Assembly (NCBI GenBank): GCA_964452575.1
Contig: CAYVMN010000013.1
Location: 1-38,710, forward strand
From: CAYVMN01 sp964452575
Lineage (GTDB): Bacteria; Desulfobacterota; DSM-4660; Desulfatiglandales; Desulfatiglandaceae
DNA: 38,710 nt
Reading direction: 5' to 3'
Positions 32,030-38,710 of the stretch are shown here, piece after piece (positions within the stretch are counted from its first letter, which is position 1; each line of letters begins with the position of its first letter). The position numbers were made by a program, and so were the translations under genes. The notes below the pieces were generated by a model, which searched no databases, was not told the origin of the DNA, and saw only the letters and a program-made list of their open reading frames with translations.

Positions 32030-32965
32030 ATGAAAAACAAGGTGACTGTGGTAGGGGCTGGCAACGTGGGGGCCACGGCAGCTATGCGTCTGGCAGAGAA
32101 GGAACTGGCCGATGTGGTGTTGGTGGATATCATTGAAGGTGTGCCTGCTGGGAAGGCACTCGACCTGACAGAAGCAGCGCCCATAGAAAAACATGATGCG
32201 AGGATCACAGGGGCCACCGGGGACTATGGCGAAGCCAGAGACTCAGATATCGTCATCATCACTGCCGGGATCCCCCGTAAGCCCGGGATGAGTCGGGATG
32301 ATCTCCTGGCGACCAATATGGGCATTATGCGAGATGTCACAAAGGAGGTAGCGGTCGCGGCCCCCAATTCCATCCTGATTATTGTGAGCAATCCTCTAGA
32401 TGCCATGTGTCACGTGGCATATGAGACGAGCGGATTTCCAAAGAACCGGGTCATTGGCATGGCTGGAGTCCTGGACTCGGCCCGCTTTCGCGCCTTTATT
32501 GCCATGGAGCTGAACGTCTCAGTGGAAAACACCCACGCCTTTGTCCTGGGCGGTCATGGGGATACCATGGTTCCACTCCCACGCTATTCCACTGTGGCAG
32601 GGATTCCCATTACAGAGCTGATGCCACCGGACAGAATAGAGGCACTGGTAGAAAGGACAAGAAACGGAGGCGCTGAAATAGTGGGCCTCTTAAAGACAGG
32701 TAGCGCCTATTACGCCCCTTCTTCAGCGGCAGTTGAGATGGCCGAGGCCATCCTAAAGGACAAGAAAAAGATCCTCCCCTGCGCAGCATTGTTGGAGGGT
32801 GAATACGGCATCCACGATCTCTTTATCGGTGTTCCGGTAAAGCTAGGAGAAAGTGGCGTGGAGGAAATAATTGAGATTACGCTGACGGTAGACGAGCAGG
32901 ACGCGCTCGGCCGTTCCGCGGATGCGGTGCGGAATTTGGTAAGGGACATCAGACGGCTTAGTTAA
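32030..32965 (+). CDS. mdh: Malate dehydrogenase (LDH-like type)
   Basis: Oxidises malate to oxaloacetate with NAD; 311 residues, the length of the LDH-like bacterial and archaeal group. NAD fold VTVVGAGNVGATAAMRL, substrate loop AGIPRKPGMSRDDLL with Arg83 and Arg89, NPLD at 121-124, VLDSARFR with Asp149 and Arg152, and catalytic His176 in LGGHGDTMVP. Arg83 marks malate rather than lactate specificity. ATG at 32030 is preceded by AGGAAAGGAG; a TTG at 32006 adds eight residues and is rejected. It has its own promoter and stands apart from its neighbours, as expected for a central-metabolism gene. Confidence 0.94.
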   Translation: MKNKVTVVGAGNVGATAAMRLAEKELADVVLVDIIEGVPAGKALDLTEAAPIEKHDARITGATGDYGEARDSDIVIITAGIPRKPGMSRDDLLATNMGIMRDVTKEVAVAAPNSILIIVSNPLDAMCHVAYETSGFPKNRVIGMAGVLDSARFRAFIAMELNVSVENTHAFVLGGHGDTMVPLPRYSTVAGIPITELMPPDRIEALVERTRNGGAEIVGLLKTGSAYYAPSSAAVEMAEAILKDKKKILPCAALLEGEYGIHDLFIGVPVKLGESGVEEIIEITLTVDEQDALGRSADAVRNLVRDIRRLS

Positions 32966-32975
32966 CCCCGATGTT

Positions 32976-33081
32976 GCAAGAAACCGTGATGCCTTGACGA
33001 AATGGCCTGTTAGCCCAGCATGAAATGAAAACTGGATGATACTTGAGAAACTTGCCTTTGGTGAGACCCTGAGTTTCTTGC
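32976..33081 (+). promoter_or_regulatory. Alternative inverted repeats downstream of mdh
   Basis: GCAAGAAAC (32976-32984) is complementary to GTTTCTTGC (33073-33081), and AGAAACT (33046-33052) is complementary to AGTTTCT (33072-33078). The two pairings exclude each other. They lie in the gap before the 91-residue gene. No T tract follows, so a terminator is not indicated. Confidence 0.35.
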
Positions 33082-33104
33082 GACCACTCAACTAGGGGCC
33101 CATA

Positions 33105-33380
33105 TTGGATGAGACTGCCATCCTATCCCATCTTGAGGCATTGGCTCAGGGCCTTGAAATAAAGGTCCGTTATGAGAATCTGGAGAGTGAGACGTCCTTT
33201 CCCTCGGGCGGTCTTTGTCGCTTAGGGAATCAGCAGGTTATCTTCGTGAATGAGAGGGCGCCGGTGAGAGAGAAAATCCAGACCCTGGCCAAGGCCTTGA
33301 TGCGGTTCGACCTTAACCGGGTTTACATCAAGCCGGCCCTTCGGGATCTCCTGGAAAAGGGCAAGGACGCAGGGGATTAG
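33105..33380 (+). CDS. Small hypothetical protein, 91 residues
   Basis: Function not recognised. The protein is soluble and charged, with a CRLGNQQVIFVNERAPVREKIQ core and a helical end (IQTLAKALMRFDLNRVYIKPALRDLLEKGKD). TTG at 33105 is the only usable start after an in-frame stop at 33093; AGGGG lies six bases before it. Codon use looks coding. It follows mdh on the same strand and converges on the carboxyltransferase gene with four bases between stops. It may share the mdh transcript. Confidence 0.6.
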   Translation: MDETAILSHLEALAQGLEIKVRYENLESETSFPSGGLCRLGNQQVIFVNERAPVREKIQTLAKALMRFDLNRVYIKPALRDLLEKGKDAGD

Positions 33381-33384
33381 ATCT

Positions 33385-35247
33385 TCATAATATCAACATC
33401 CTCTTTGGCCTTTTCTTCCCCCTCCTCTTAGCCCTGAAGGAAGTCCGTTTGTATAGCTCGAGATACTTGGCTAGACAAAGCTTCATATCTTTTCTTTCAC
33501 AGACCTCCTGAATACCTCTGATGTCGTGATAATAATCGAGATTGTGGTAGATCTCTTTGGATATCTGGTGTAGATGGTGAGATCGAACCACCCTTTCGTC
33601 CACCTCAAAGCCCCTGGATTTCATGACCCGAGGCCCTGCGAATATTACCAGCGCACCTGGTTCGGCAATTATGATATCTCCGAGGGCCGCATAACTGGCG
33701 ATTGCCCCCCCTGTGGAAGGATCAGCAAGGATGGATATATATGGAAGCCCATGCCTTTTCAGCCGATTCACAGACTCGATAGTCTTAACCATCTGCATGA
33801 GAGCCGATATCCCTTCATAGAGCCTTGCACCGCCTGAGCAGCAGAGGCTAATAAAGGGCAGATTCTCCTGAATCGAAAGATCCACCGCCCTTCTGAACTT
33901 TTCGCCAAATACCACACCCATGGAACCCCCGCAATAGTAAAAGGCCCCGATCGCCATGACCACATCAAAGCCGTATATTTGCGCCCTTCCGAGGACGAGG
34001 GATTCCTTGAAATGGGAGCGTCCCTCCTGCCTGGCCAGGAAATCTCGATAGTAATCGGTGATGGCATCGTCTTCCAGGAGCTGGTCTACGGTCAGGTTGC
34101 GGTAAAGCTCATGAAAAGTCCCGGTGTCTGCCAGACAGTCGACCCAACCGGTAGCCCCAAGGGTGTAAGAGTATCCACACTCGGGACAGACATTGAAGTT
34201 GTCAAGCAGAGATTTGAGTGAGATCAGTTTTCCGCATCCTTCACGTTTTTCGTCGTCCCCTTGTCCCGCACCGCAATGGACAAATTCAATGTCAGTCTCT
34301 ACCTCTCGGGGATTTCCGTAGTCGTCGGCCACCTCTGTCAGGCTTGAGTAGTTGACTATGTGGATATTCGGTGGGGGCTTGCGAAAGGCATTTTTGATGG
34401 GCTTTTCTATATAACGCCTGATATCATAGAGCCTTCCGGTTTTCTTGGAGACCCCGTACTGCTTGGCCCTGATCTCTCTCTTCTTAATTAATTTGTCAAT
34501 GCTTGAACGAGAGAGATCCTTGATCGCCTTGGCAAGGAAGTGACCGATATTCTCCGCGGTCTCTTGGATGCCGCTGACGTCCTGTGGTGAAGGTACAATT
34601 CGATCTATTACCCCCAGAACCTTAAGGTCCTTGGCAGTGGGCTTGAGAATGGTAAGGGCATCCTGGATGCGAGTCGGGTCTCTGAAGACTATAGATGCCA
34701 TGCTCTCAGGGGGAGCGGTTGCATAAAGGGCATCCTCCATCTGGCCCCTTATGTCCGTTACCTGAATGGCCAGGGCCCCCCCGCTTCCCCCTTCCCCGAG
34801 GATCAGGGAGATGGTCCGTAAGGGTAGGGTCAGAAACTCCCGGATCAGGTGGGCGATAAAAAAGGCCTGAAAACGTTCTGCAGAGTACATGGAGATGTCG
34901 GCCCCGTAGGTGTCGATTATGGAGAATATAAAGGTGTTTTCCCGATCTAAGGCACGCGCCCTTTTCAACACCGTCAGGATGTAGGAGTGATCGTCAGAGG
35001 TAAGCATTCCGTAATTGAGTTTCTTGAGATCTTCCTTGCTCTGAAGGTCCTCTGGCTTAGGCTTTTGCTGGGCAATCACGAAAAGCTGTTTTTCTTCAAA
35101 ATGGCAGGAGCCGGTTAATAGGGACCCTTGAGGGGCTGGAAAGGGCTCGAAACCTGAAAACAGCTTATTAATCACATCCGAGGCCCTGGGCCGGAATGGA
35201 TGCCTGGTTCTCCTCTTAAAGATCTCGACAAGGTCTAATTTGGCCAT
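33385..35247 (-). CDS. accAD: Fused acetyl-CoA carboxylase carboxyltransferase, alpha then beta
   Basis: Transfers the carboxyl group from carboxybiotin to acetyl-CoA, giving malonyl-CoA for fatty acid synthesis. The 620 residues hold an AccA-like half first (about 50-290; SLILGEGGSGGALAIQV at 147-163), then a zinc finger (C325, C338, C354, C357), then an AccD-like half (SMGVVFGEKFRRAVD near 442, CCSGGARLYEGISALMQMVKT near 469). In most bacteria these are separate subunits; here both lie in one chain with AccA at the N-terminus. The first zinc knuckle has twelve residues between its Cys pair (GAGQGDDEKREG) instead of two. The C-terminus is very basic (RAKRRGKKRPKRM). The biotin carrier and carboxylase must be encoded elsewhere. 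It could act on another short acyl-CoA. Confidence 0.88.
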   Translation of the reverse strand: MAKLDLVEIFKRRTRHPFRPRASDVINKLFSGFEPFPAPQGSLLTGSCHFEEKQLFVIAQQKPKPEDLQSKEDLKKLNYGMLTSDDHSYILTVLKRARALDRENTFIFSIIDTYGADISMYSAERFQAFFIAHLIREFLTLPLRTISLILGEGGSGGALAIQVTDIRGQMEDALYATAPPESMASIVFRDPTRIQDALTILKPTAKDLKVLGVIDRIVPSPQDVSGIQETAENIGHFLAKAIKDLSRSSIDKLIKKREIRAKQYGVSKKTGRLYDIRRYIEKPIKNAFRKPPPNIHIVNYSSLTEVADDYGNPREVETDIEFVHCGAGQGDDEKREGCGKLISLKSLLDNFNVCPECGYSYTLGATGWVDCLADTGTFHELYRNLTVDQLLEDDAITDYYRDFLARQEGRSHFKESLVLGRAQIYGFDVVMAIGAFYYCGGSMGVVFGEKFRRAVDLSIQENLPFISLCCSGGARLYEGISALMQMVKTIESVNRLKRHGLPYISILADPSTGGAIASYAALGDIIIAEPGALVIFAGPRVMKSRGFEVDERVVRSHHLHQISKEIYHNLDYYHDIRGIQEVCERKDMKLCLAKYLELYKRTSFRAKRRGKKRPKRMLIL

Positions 35248-35463
35248 GATGTGTATCCTCTTGGGGCCTGCTTAGCAATCAAGGTCTAAGACAGTAGCTT
35301 ATGAAACGCAGAATCAGATATTGGAACTAATCAAAACTCATTAACATTCCCTCGAAAAATTATCAATTGCTTCCCGCAAAGTCCAGCCCGGGTCTCCCGG
35401 AAGGGGTGGTGGCAGGTTATACTGATTTGATGCTCTCTTTGCGGCGGCTAGGAGAAGATATGG

Positions 35464-35946
35464 TCAGCCTTTTGGTCTGGACCTCTCAAAGTAGTCTTTG
35501 AGGATCTTCGCGTGATCAAATGCCAGTGGTTCGGGAAGCGAGTTGCGGAAAAAGACTCCCACTTCTTGTGCATCGTCAGACGCCCTGGGTTTTCCCGCAG
35601 CCCTAGCCACAAAGACCACGGAGATAGTATGGTGTCTGGGGTCTCTATCGGGATCTGAATAGGCGCCTAGTTGATAGAGAAGCTTTACTTCCAGCGAGGT
35701 CTCTTCCTCTGCCTCCCTGATGGCAGCTGATTCCAGGCTCTCACCGTAATCAACAAATCCCCCAGGAAGTGCCCATCCTGTTGGAGGATTTTTTCTTCTT
35801 ATCAGCAAGATGCCGGTATCTTCACTCGGGGCCTGTTTCTGTTGAGTGGTTGGGTCTATTTCGATGATGATATCGACCGTGGGAAAGGGGTTCCGATATT
35901 TCTCCACCATCTTCCCACAGTGGGGACAGGAGATGTGATCTTTCAT
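35464..35946 (-). CDS. Nudix hydrolase with an N-terminal CxxC
   Basis: Hydrolyses a nucleoside-diphosphate-linked substrate; 160 residues. The Nudix box spans about 63-85: GFVDYGE, then REAEEETSL. The final Gly of the GX5EX7REUXEEXGU consensus is Ser84 here. A CPHC pair (Cys7, Cys10) sits at the start as in the zinc-binding ADP-ribose/NADH pyrophosphatase-like group, but no second pair is seen. Its ATG overlaps the stop of the upstream phosphatidyltransferase gene as ATGA (35943-35946), so they are coupled. The 216-base gap between this gene and accAD (35247-35464) shows no gene. Confidence 0.87.
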   Translation of the reverse strand: MKDHISCPHCGKMVEKYRNPFPTVDIIIEIDPTTQQKQAPSEDTGILLIRRKNPPTGWALPGGFVDYGESLESAAIREAEEETSLEVKLLYQLGAYSDPDRDPRHHTISVVFVARAAGKPRASDDAQEVGVFFRNSLPEPLAFDHAKILKDYFERSRPKG

Positions 35947-36578
35947 AGGGCGTGTTTGTCCTTTAAGATCTCATTCCTCACATAGAGTACCCTTTGGATG
36001 GCCGTAAGATTTGACAATACTGCAAGGAGCAAAATAGTTATCTTAATAAGGGAAGGGCCGATAATTGGAATTGGGGCGACCAGCGATCCGATGATAAGTA
36101 GAGTGACCCTTTCGGGCCTCTGCATCCAACCCACCTTACAATCAATACCTAACCCCTCGGCCCTAGCCCTGGTGTAACTAACCATGAATGACCCTGAAAT
36201 TGTAAATATTATCAAGAGGACGACCCAAGGGCTTTGGTGCTTGTCTGAAAAGTACCATGCAAGCCCAAGGAAAATGAAGACCTCGCCGAACCTGTCCAGG
36301 GTACTATCAAAGAAGGCCCCAAACTGTGAGCCCTTCCCCGTTTGCCTTGCAATCTGTCCATCAAGGACATCGCAGGTGCCAGCCAATACCACGATCCATC
36401 CTGCCCAGAAAAAGGCCCCGATACCGTAAGTGACCCCCGCCAATATGCTAAAGATAAGCCCGGCCAAAGACAAGATGTTGGGATGGACACTCAATCGTGC
36501 CAAAAGGTTACCAACGGGCTCTACAATTCGCAGGTATCTTTCCCTGTTCTTATCGCTTAGAAAGGTGAACCCAGCCAT
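35943..36578 (-). CDS. CDP-alcohol phosphatidyltransferase family membrane protein
   Basis: Transfers a phosphatidyl group from CDP-diacylglycerol to an alcohol; 211 residues with several membrane helices. The complete motif D70xxDGxxAR...G87xxxD91xxxD95 is present (CDVLDGQIAR, then GAFFDSTLDR). The later YTRARAEGLGIDCKVGWMQRPER is close to the sequence of inositol-phosphate-accepting enzymes (archaetidylinositol-phosphate and mycobacterial PgsA1 type), which hints at that acceptor, though this is an inference. It has a promoter at 36634-36662 and a four-base overlap with the Nudix gene. Confidence 0.88.
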   Translation of the reverse strand: MAGFTFLSDKNRERYLRIVEPVGNLLARLSVHPNILSLAGLIFSILAGVTYGIGAFFWAGWIVVLAGTCDVLDGQIARQTGKGSQFGAFFDSTLDRFGEVFIFLGLAWYFSDKHQSPWVVLLIIFTISGSFMVSYTRARAEGLGIDCKVGWMQRPERVTLLIIGSLVAPIPIIGPSLIKITILLLAVLSNLTAIQRVLYVRNEILKDKHAL

Positions 36579-36633
36579 TCATAGCCTCTTTTTCCATTTA
36601 CCGTCTGAGCCATAAGCTGTATCAGTGCCGCAC

Positions 36634-36662
36634 ATCCTAGCAGAGGTGTAACCTTTTGTCAA
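36634..36662 (-). promoter_or_regulatory. Putative promoter of the phosphatidyltransferase-Nudix operon
   Basis: On the - strand TTGACA (36662-36657) is a perfect -35 box and TAGGAT (36639-36634) follows after 17 bases, matching four of six -10 positions. A start near 36627 gives a leader of about 50 bases. Confidence 0.6.
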
Positions 36663-36714
36663 AAGGGAAAGCCCCATTACGCCGGTTGCCAAGCACTAAA
36701 CCGTTACATTTCCT

Positions 36715-38523
36715 CTATGTCCTCGATGTTTCAATCAACGTCTTCATTCTCTTAAGGACCTCTTCTTTGTTTACATAAGATTCAATCCTAAGTGCCCTTT
36801 CTTCTCTCCCCCGCCTGTCAACAAAAATAATCGTGGGGACACCTCGGACCTCGTAACGCCTTTGAAGCTCCTCCTGGGAGGGATGGCGTTTTGTCAGGTC
36901 AACCCTGACAGCAACAAAATCTCGGCTCAGCCGTATTACTGCAGGATCTGTAAATACTTTTTTATCCAATGCCTTACAGGGGGTGCACCAATCTGCGTAG
37001 AATTCGAGGATAACGGGCCTCTTTTGTTCGGCAGCCTCTGCGAGGACTGCCTCATTATACGGGACCCAGTTAACTGTCTGGCCTGCCGGGGGCTTGACCG
37101 CGAAAAGGATGATGGCCCCGGCGATCAGGAGTACTCCCAATATCTTTTTGACATATTGAAAAATGCCTATGGCCCTGCTGTTCCTGTCGAGCCACCCAAG
37201 GTGAAGCCCTGCACCCATAAGCACTGCCGCGAGAATTGCGGATTTTCCTGTGGGGCCTGGAACCAGGGGTTGAATCAGATATCCTGCCATGCCGACAAGG
37301 ACCCATCCCAAAAGCTTCCTAATCCACACCATCCATTCCCCTGATACGGGCAGCCTTTCCAATGCCCCCGAGAAGATTGCCAAAATTGAAAGGGGGAGAC
37401 CCAGGCCAATGCTCAAGACAAAGAAATAGATGAAACCCAAGAATAAGTCGCCTTTCTGTCCAACGTATGTCAGCAGGCCCAGTATAAAAGGCCCTATACA
37501 AGGTGCCGCCACAATACCCAAGGTCAGGCCCATGAAAAAGGCCCCAAAATACCCACCAAAGTCCGTGGAGGCGATCCTCGTGAGACCTGACGGGATGCGG
37601 AATTCCCAAAGGCCGAAAAAGCTCAGAGCCAAAGATACCAGGATTCCTGCCACAACCATCAGAACGATCGGGCTCTGGAGGGCAGAACCCAGTAAACCAC
37701 CGGAAAGGGATGCTGCCAGGCCTAGTATTGAATTGGTAAGGGCCAGACCCGAGATATAAAGGAGCCCATGGATAATGGTCTTTGCAAAAACCTTTTCCCC
37801 CCTTCCCCCAAAATAGGATACGGTGATGGGGATGAGGGGGTAGATACACGGCGTGAGATTAAGGGCCAGTCCACCAAGGAAGATGCCTAGAAGGGTCAGC
37901 CAGAGACCGGCACCCATTCTCCAGCCTGGGAACGGTCCCTGTGGGGCATAATCTCTCTCCTTTGAATTGGACATCGTCTGGTCCTGGGCTTTGGCATAGC
38001 TTTCCCGAGGGGTTACCAGCAAAGAAATTGAGACCGGTATGCTTTGGGGCGGCAAACAGTAGCCCAATGAACAAGGCTGATACGAGAGCCTACCTTCTAT
38101 TGAATATCTGCCTGGCGTGGCCTCAGGGTTCACAGTCAACTCGGCCTGCACAAGGAATTGCTTGGAAAAGACCTCTACCGGTTCATGGGTGTATTCGAAC
38201 TTCTTTTTTTCAGGGGGTGGGAAACGGATATTCTCTACCTTGAGTCCAGGGCGGCCATAAAAGGATAGTATGGTTGGGATTAGGCCATCTTTTCCGGCCT
38301 TTGTCCCGTGGATATACCAGGGGGGAGAGAGACTGATCTTCAAGACGATTGGATAGGCGCCGCCGGCTGGATAGCGCTCAAGTGAGTGTACGACATCCAC
38401 CTTGGCGAGCGGTGCTTGGGGGGATTCCCCCCAAGAGTGCAGCGGGCCTCCTAATATACTTGCTAGAACAAAAAGGCATGCCCCCAAGGAGTACCTTACC
38501 AAAAATCTGGAAGAGAAAAACAT
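36715..38523 (-). CDS. dsbD: Thiol:disulfide interchange protein DsbD
   Basis: Moves electrons from cytoplasmic thioredoxin across the inner membrane to periplasmic thiol proteins, including cytochrome c maturation. It has 602 residues in the full three-part layout. Residues 1 to about 32 are a signal peptide. The periplasmic alpha domain has Cys151 and Cys156 (PCSLGYCLPP). The membrane beta domain has Cys226 (NLTPCIYPLIP) and Cys342 (AAPCIGPFILG). The C-terminal thioredoxin-like gamma domain has Cys513 and Cys516 (FYADWCTPCKALDKKVFTDP). All six functional cysteines are therefore present. It stands alone, with a 136-base gap to the next gene. The ribosome site AAGAGAGG precedes the ATG. Confidence 0.95.
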   Translation of the reverse strand: MFFSSRFLVRYSLGACLFVLASILGGPLHSWGESPQAPLAKVDVVHSLERYPAGGAYPIVLKISLSPPWYIHGTKAGKDGLIPTILSFYGRPGLKVENIRFPPPEKKKFEYTHEPVEVFSKQFLVQAELTVNPEATPGRYSIEGRLSYQPCSLGYCLPPQSIPVSISLLVTPRESYAKAQDQTMSNSKERDYAPQGPFPGWRMGAGLWLTLLGIFLGGLALNLTPCIYPLIPITVSYFGGRGEKVFAKTIIHGLLYISGLALTNSILGLAASLSGGLLGSALQSPIVLMVVAGILVSLALSFFGLWEFRIPSGLTRIASTDFGGYFGAFFMGLTLGIVAAPCIGPFILGLLTYVGQKGDLFLGFIYFFVLSIGLGLPLSILAIFSGALERLPVSGEWMVWIRKLLGWVLVGMAGYLIQPLVPGPTGKSAILAAVLMGAGLHLGWLDRNSRAIGIFQYVKKILGVLLIAGAIILFAVKPPAGQTVNWVPYNEAVLAEAAEQKRPVILEFYADWCTPCKALDKKVFTDPAVIRLSRDFVAVRVDLTKRHPSQEELQRRYEVRGVPTIIFVDRRGREERALRIESYVNKEEVLKRMKTLIETSRT

Positions 38524-38551
38524 AGGCCTCTCTTTTCCTTGAAGGACCTTC

Positions 38552-38566
38552 AGACAGCCTCTGTCT
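38552..38566. promoter_or_regulatory. Small palindrome in a divergent promoter region
   Basis: AGACAG-CCT-CTGTCT is a perfect inverted repeat with a three-base centre. It lies between dsbD and the divergent gene at 38600, where operators are common. No regulator is assigned. Confidence 0.35.
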
Positions 38567-38599
38567 TACAGGCTTGTTCTCTTTACGGGACGATTGCTT

Positions 38600-38710
38600 A
38601 TGCCCAAGGAGAAAGGCGCCATTACCTTCCGAGCCAGGACCTACGTCCGATTCGACAAGAGAGTAAGGTCCAACCTGGGGGGACCTTATACCATCAAGAT
38701 ATTGGGATCA
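38600..38710 (+). CDS. Unidentified protein, 3' end missing
   Basis: The frame runs open from ATG 38600 to the end of the window (37 codons). The protein begins MPKEKGAITFRARTYVRFDK. An RTYVR segment, in the RxxxR form seen at the start of PilZ c-di-GMP-binding domains, is suggestive but far too short to decide. A TTG at 38594 is another possible start. It is divergent from dsbD. Confidence 0.45.
   Translation, partial: MPKEKGAITFRARTYVRFDKRVRSNLGGPYTIKILGS

Overview
The window reads as chromosomal DNA of an anaerobic Gram-negative bacterium, most likely a sulfate-reducing or syntrophic member of the Desulfobacterota (the former Deltaproteobacteria). This is an inference from gene content: several branched-chain-amino-acid-type (LIV) transporters beside CoA-dependent beta-oxidation genes, an IclR regulator, a ferredoxin-like protein with three predicted Fe-S sites, a flavoredoxin-type protein, a fused acetyl-CoA carboxyltransferase and a full-length DsbD. 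No rRNA, tRNA, CRISPR array, transposase or phage gene was seen. The window is gene-dense, and both end genes run off the edge.

Region 1 (1-13203, + strand) is an uptake and degradation block. A LIV transporter (livH truncated at the edge, livM, livG, livF) is followed by an acyl-CoA synthetase and a periplasmic binding protein, then a strong terminator. After a 381-base gap with a palindrome-controlled promoter come a thiolase-fold HMG-CoA-synthase-like protein fused to a DUF35-type zinc ribbon, a thiolase, two acyl-CoA dehydrogenases (the second apparently lacking the catalytic base) and an enoyl-CoA hydratase. Together these could import an organic acid, activate it to a CoA thioester, oxidise it, hydrate it and cleave it thiolytically. 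The substrate cannot be told from sequence. GGTTCA-type repeats lie in three of the gaps.

Region 2 (13223-27156, - strand) holds two more complete LIV transporters. One runs livK-G-F-H-M and ends in an iron-type alcohol dehydrogenase. The other runs livK-H-M-G-F and is preceded by a LarA-like (DUF2088-type) protein, an Fe-S protein and an IclR regulator with a probable operator at its own start. Intercistronic inverted repeats follow both binding-protein genes, as expected where a binding protein is made in excess over its membrane partners.

Region 3 (27286-38710) is mixed housekeeping: a GAF-domain histidine kinase with a cysteine-rich insertion, a small membrane protein, a flavoredoxin-like protein, a ketopantoate-reductase-like protein, a zinc-ribbon protein, malate dehydrogenase with a clear sigma-70-type promoter, a small hypothetical protein, an AccA-AccD fusion, a Nudix hydrolase overlapping a CDP-alcohol phosphatidyltransferase, DsbD, and the start of an unidentified gene.

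The most interesting items are the HMG-CoA-synthase-like/zinc-ribbon fusion that has lost its catalytic Cys and Glu, the LarA-like plus Fe-S gene pair, the cysteine insertion in the kinase ATPase domain, the AccA-AccD fusion with a stretched zinc knuckle, and the GGTTCA repeat family with a possible miniature element at 10890-11104.
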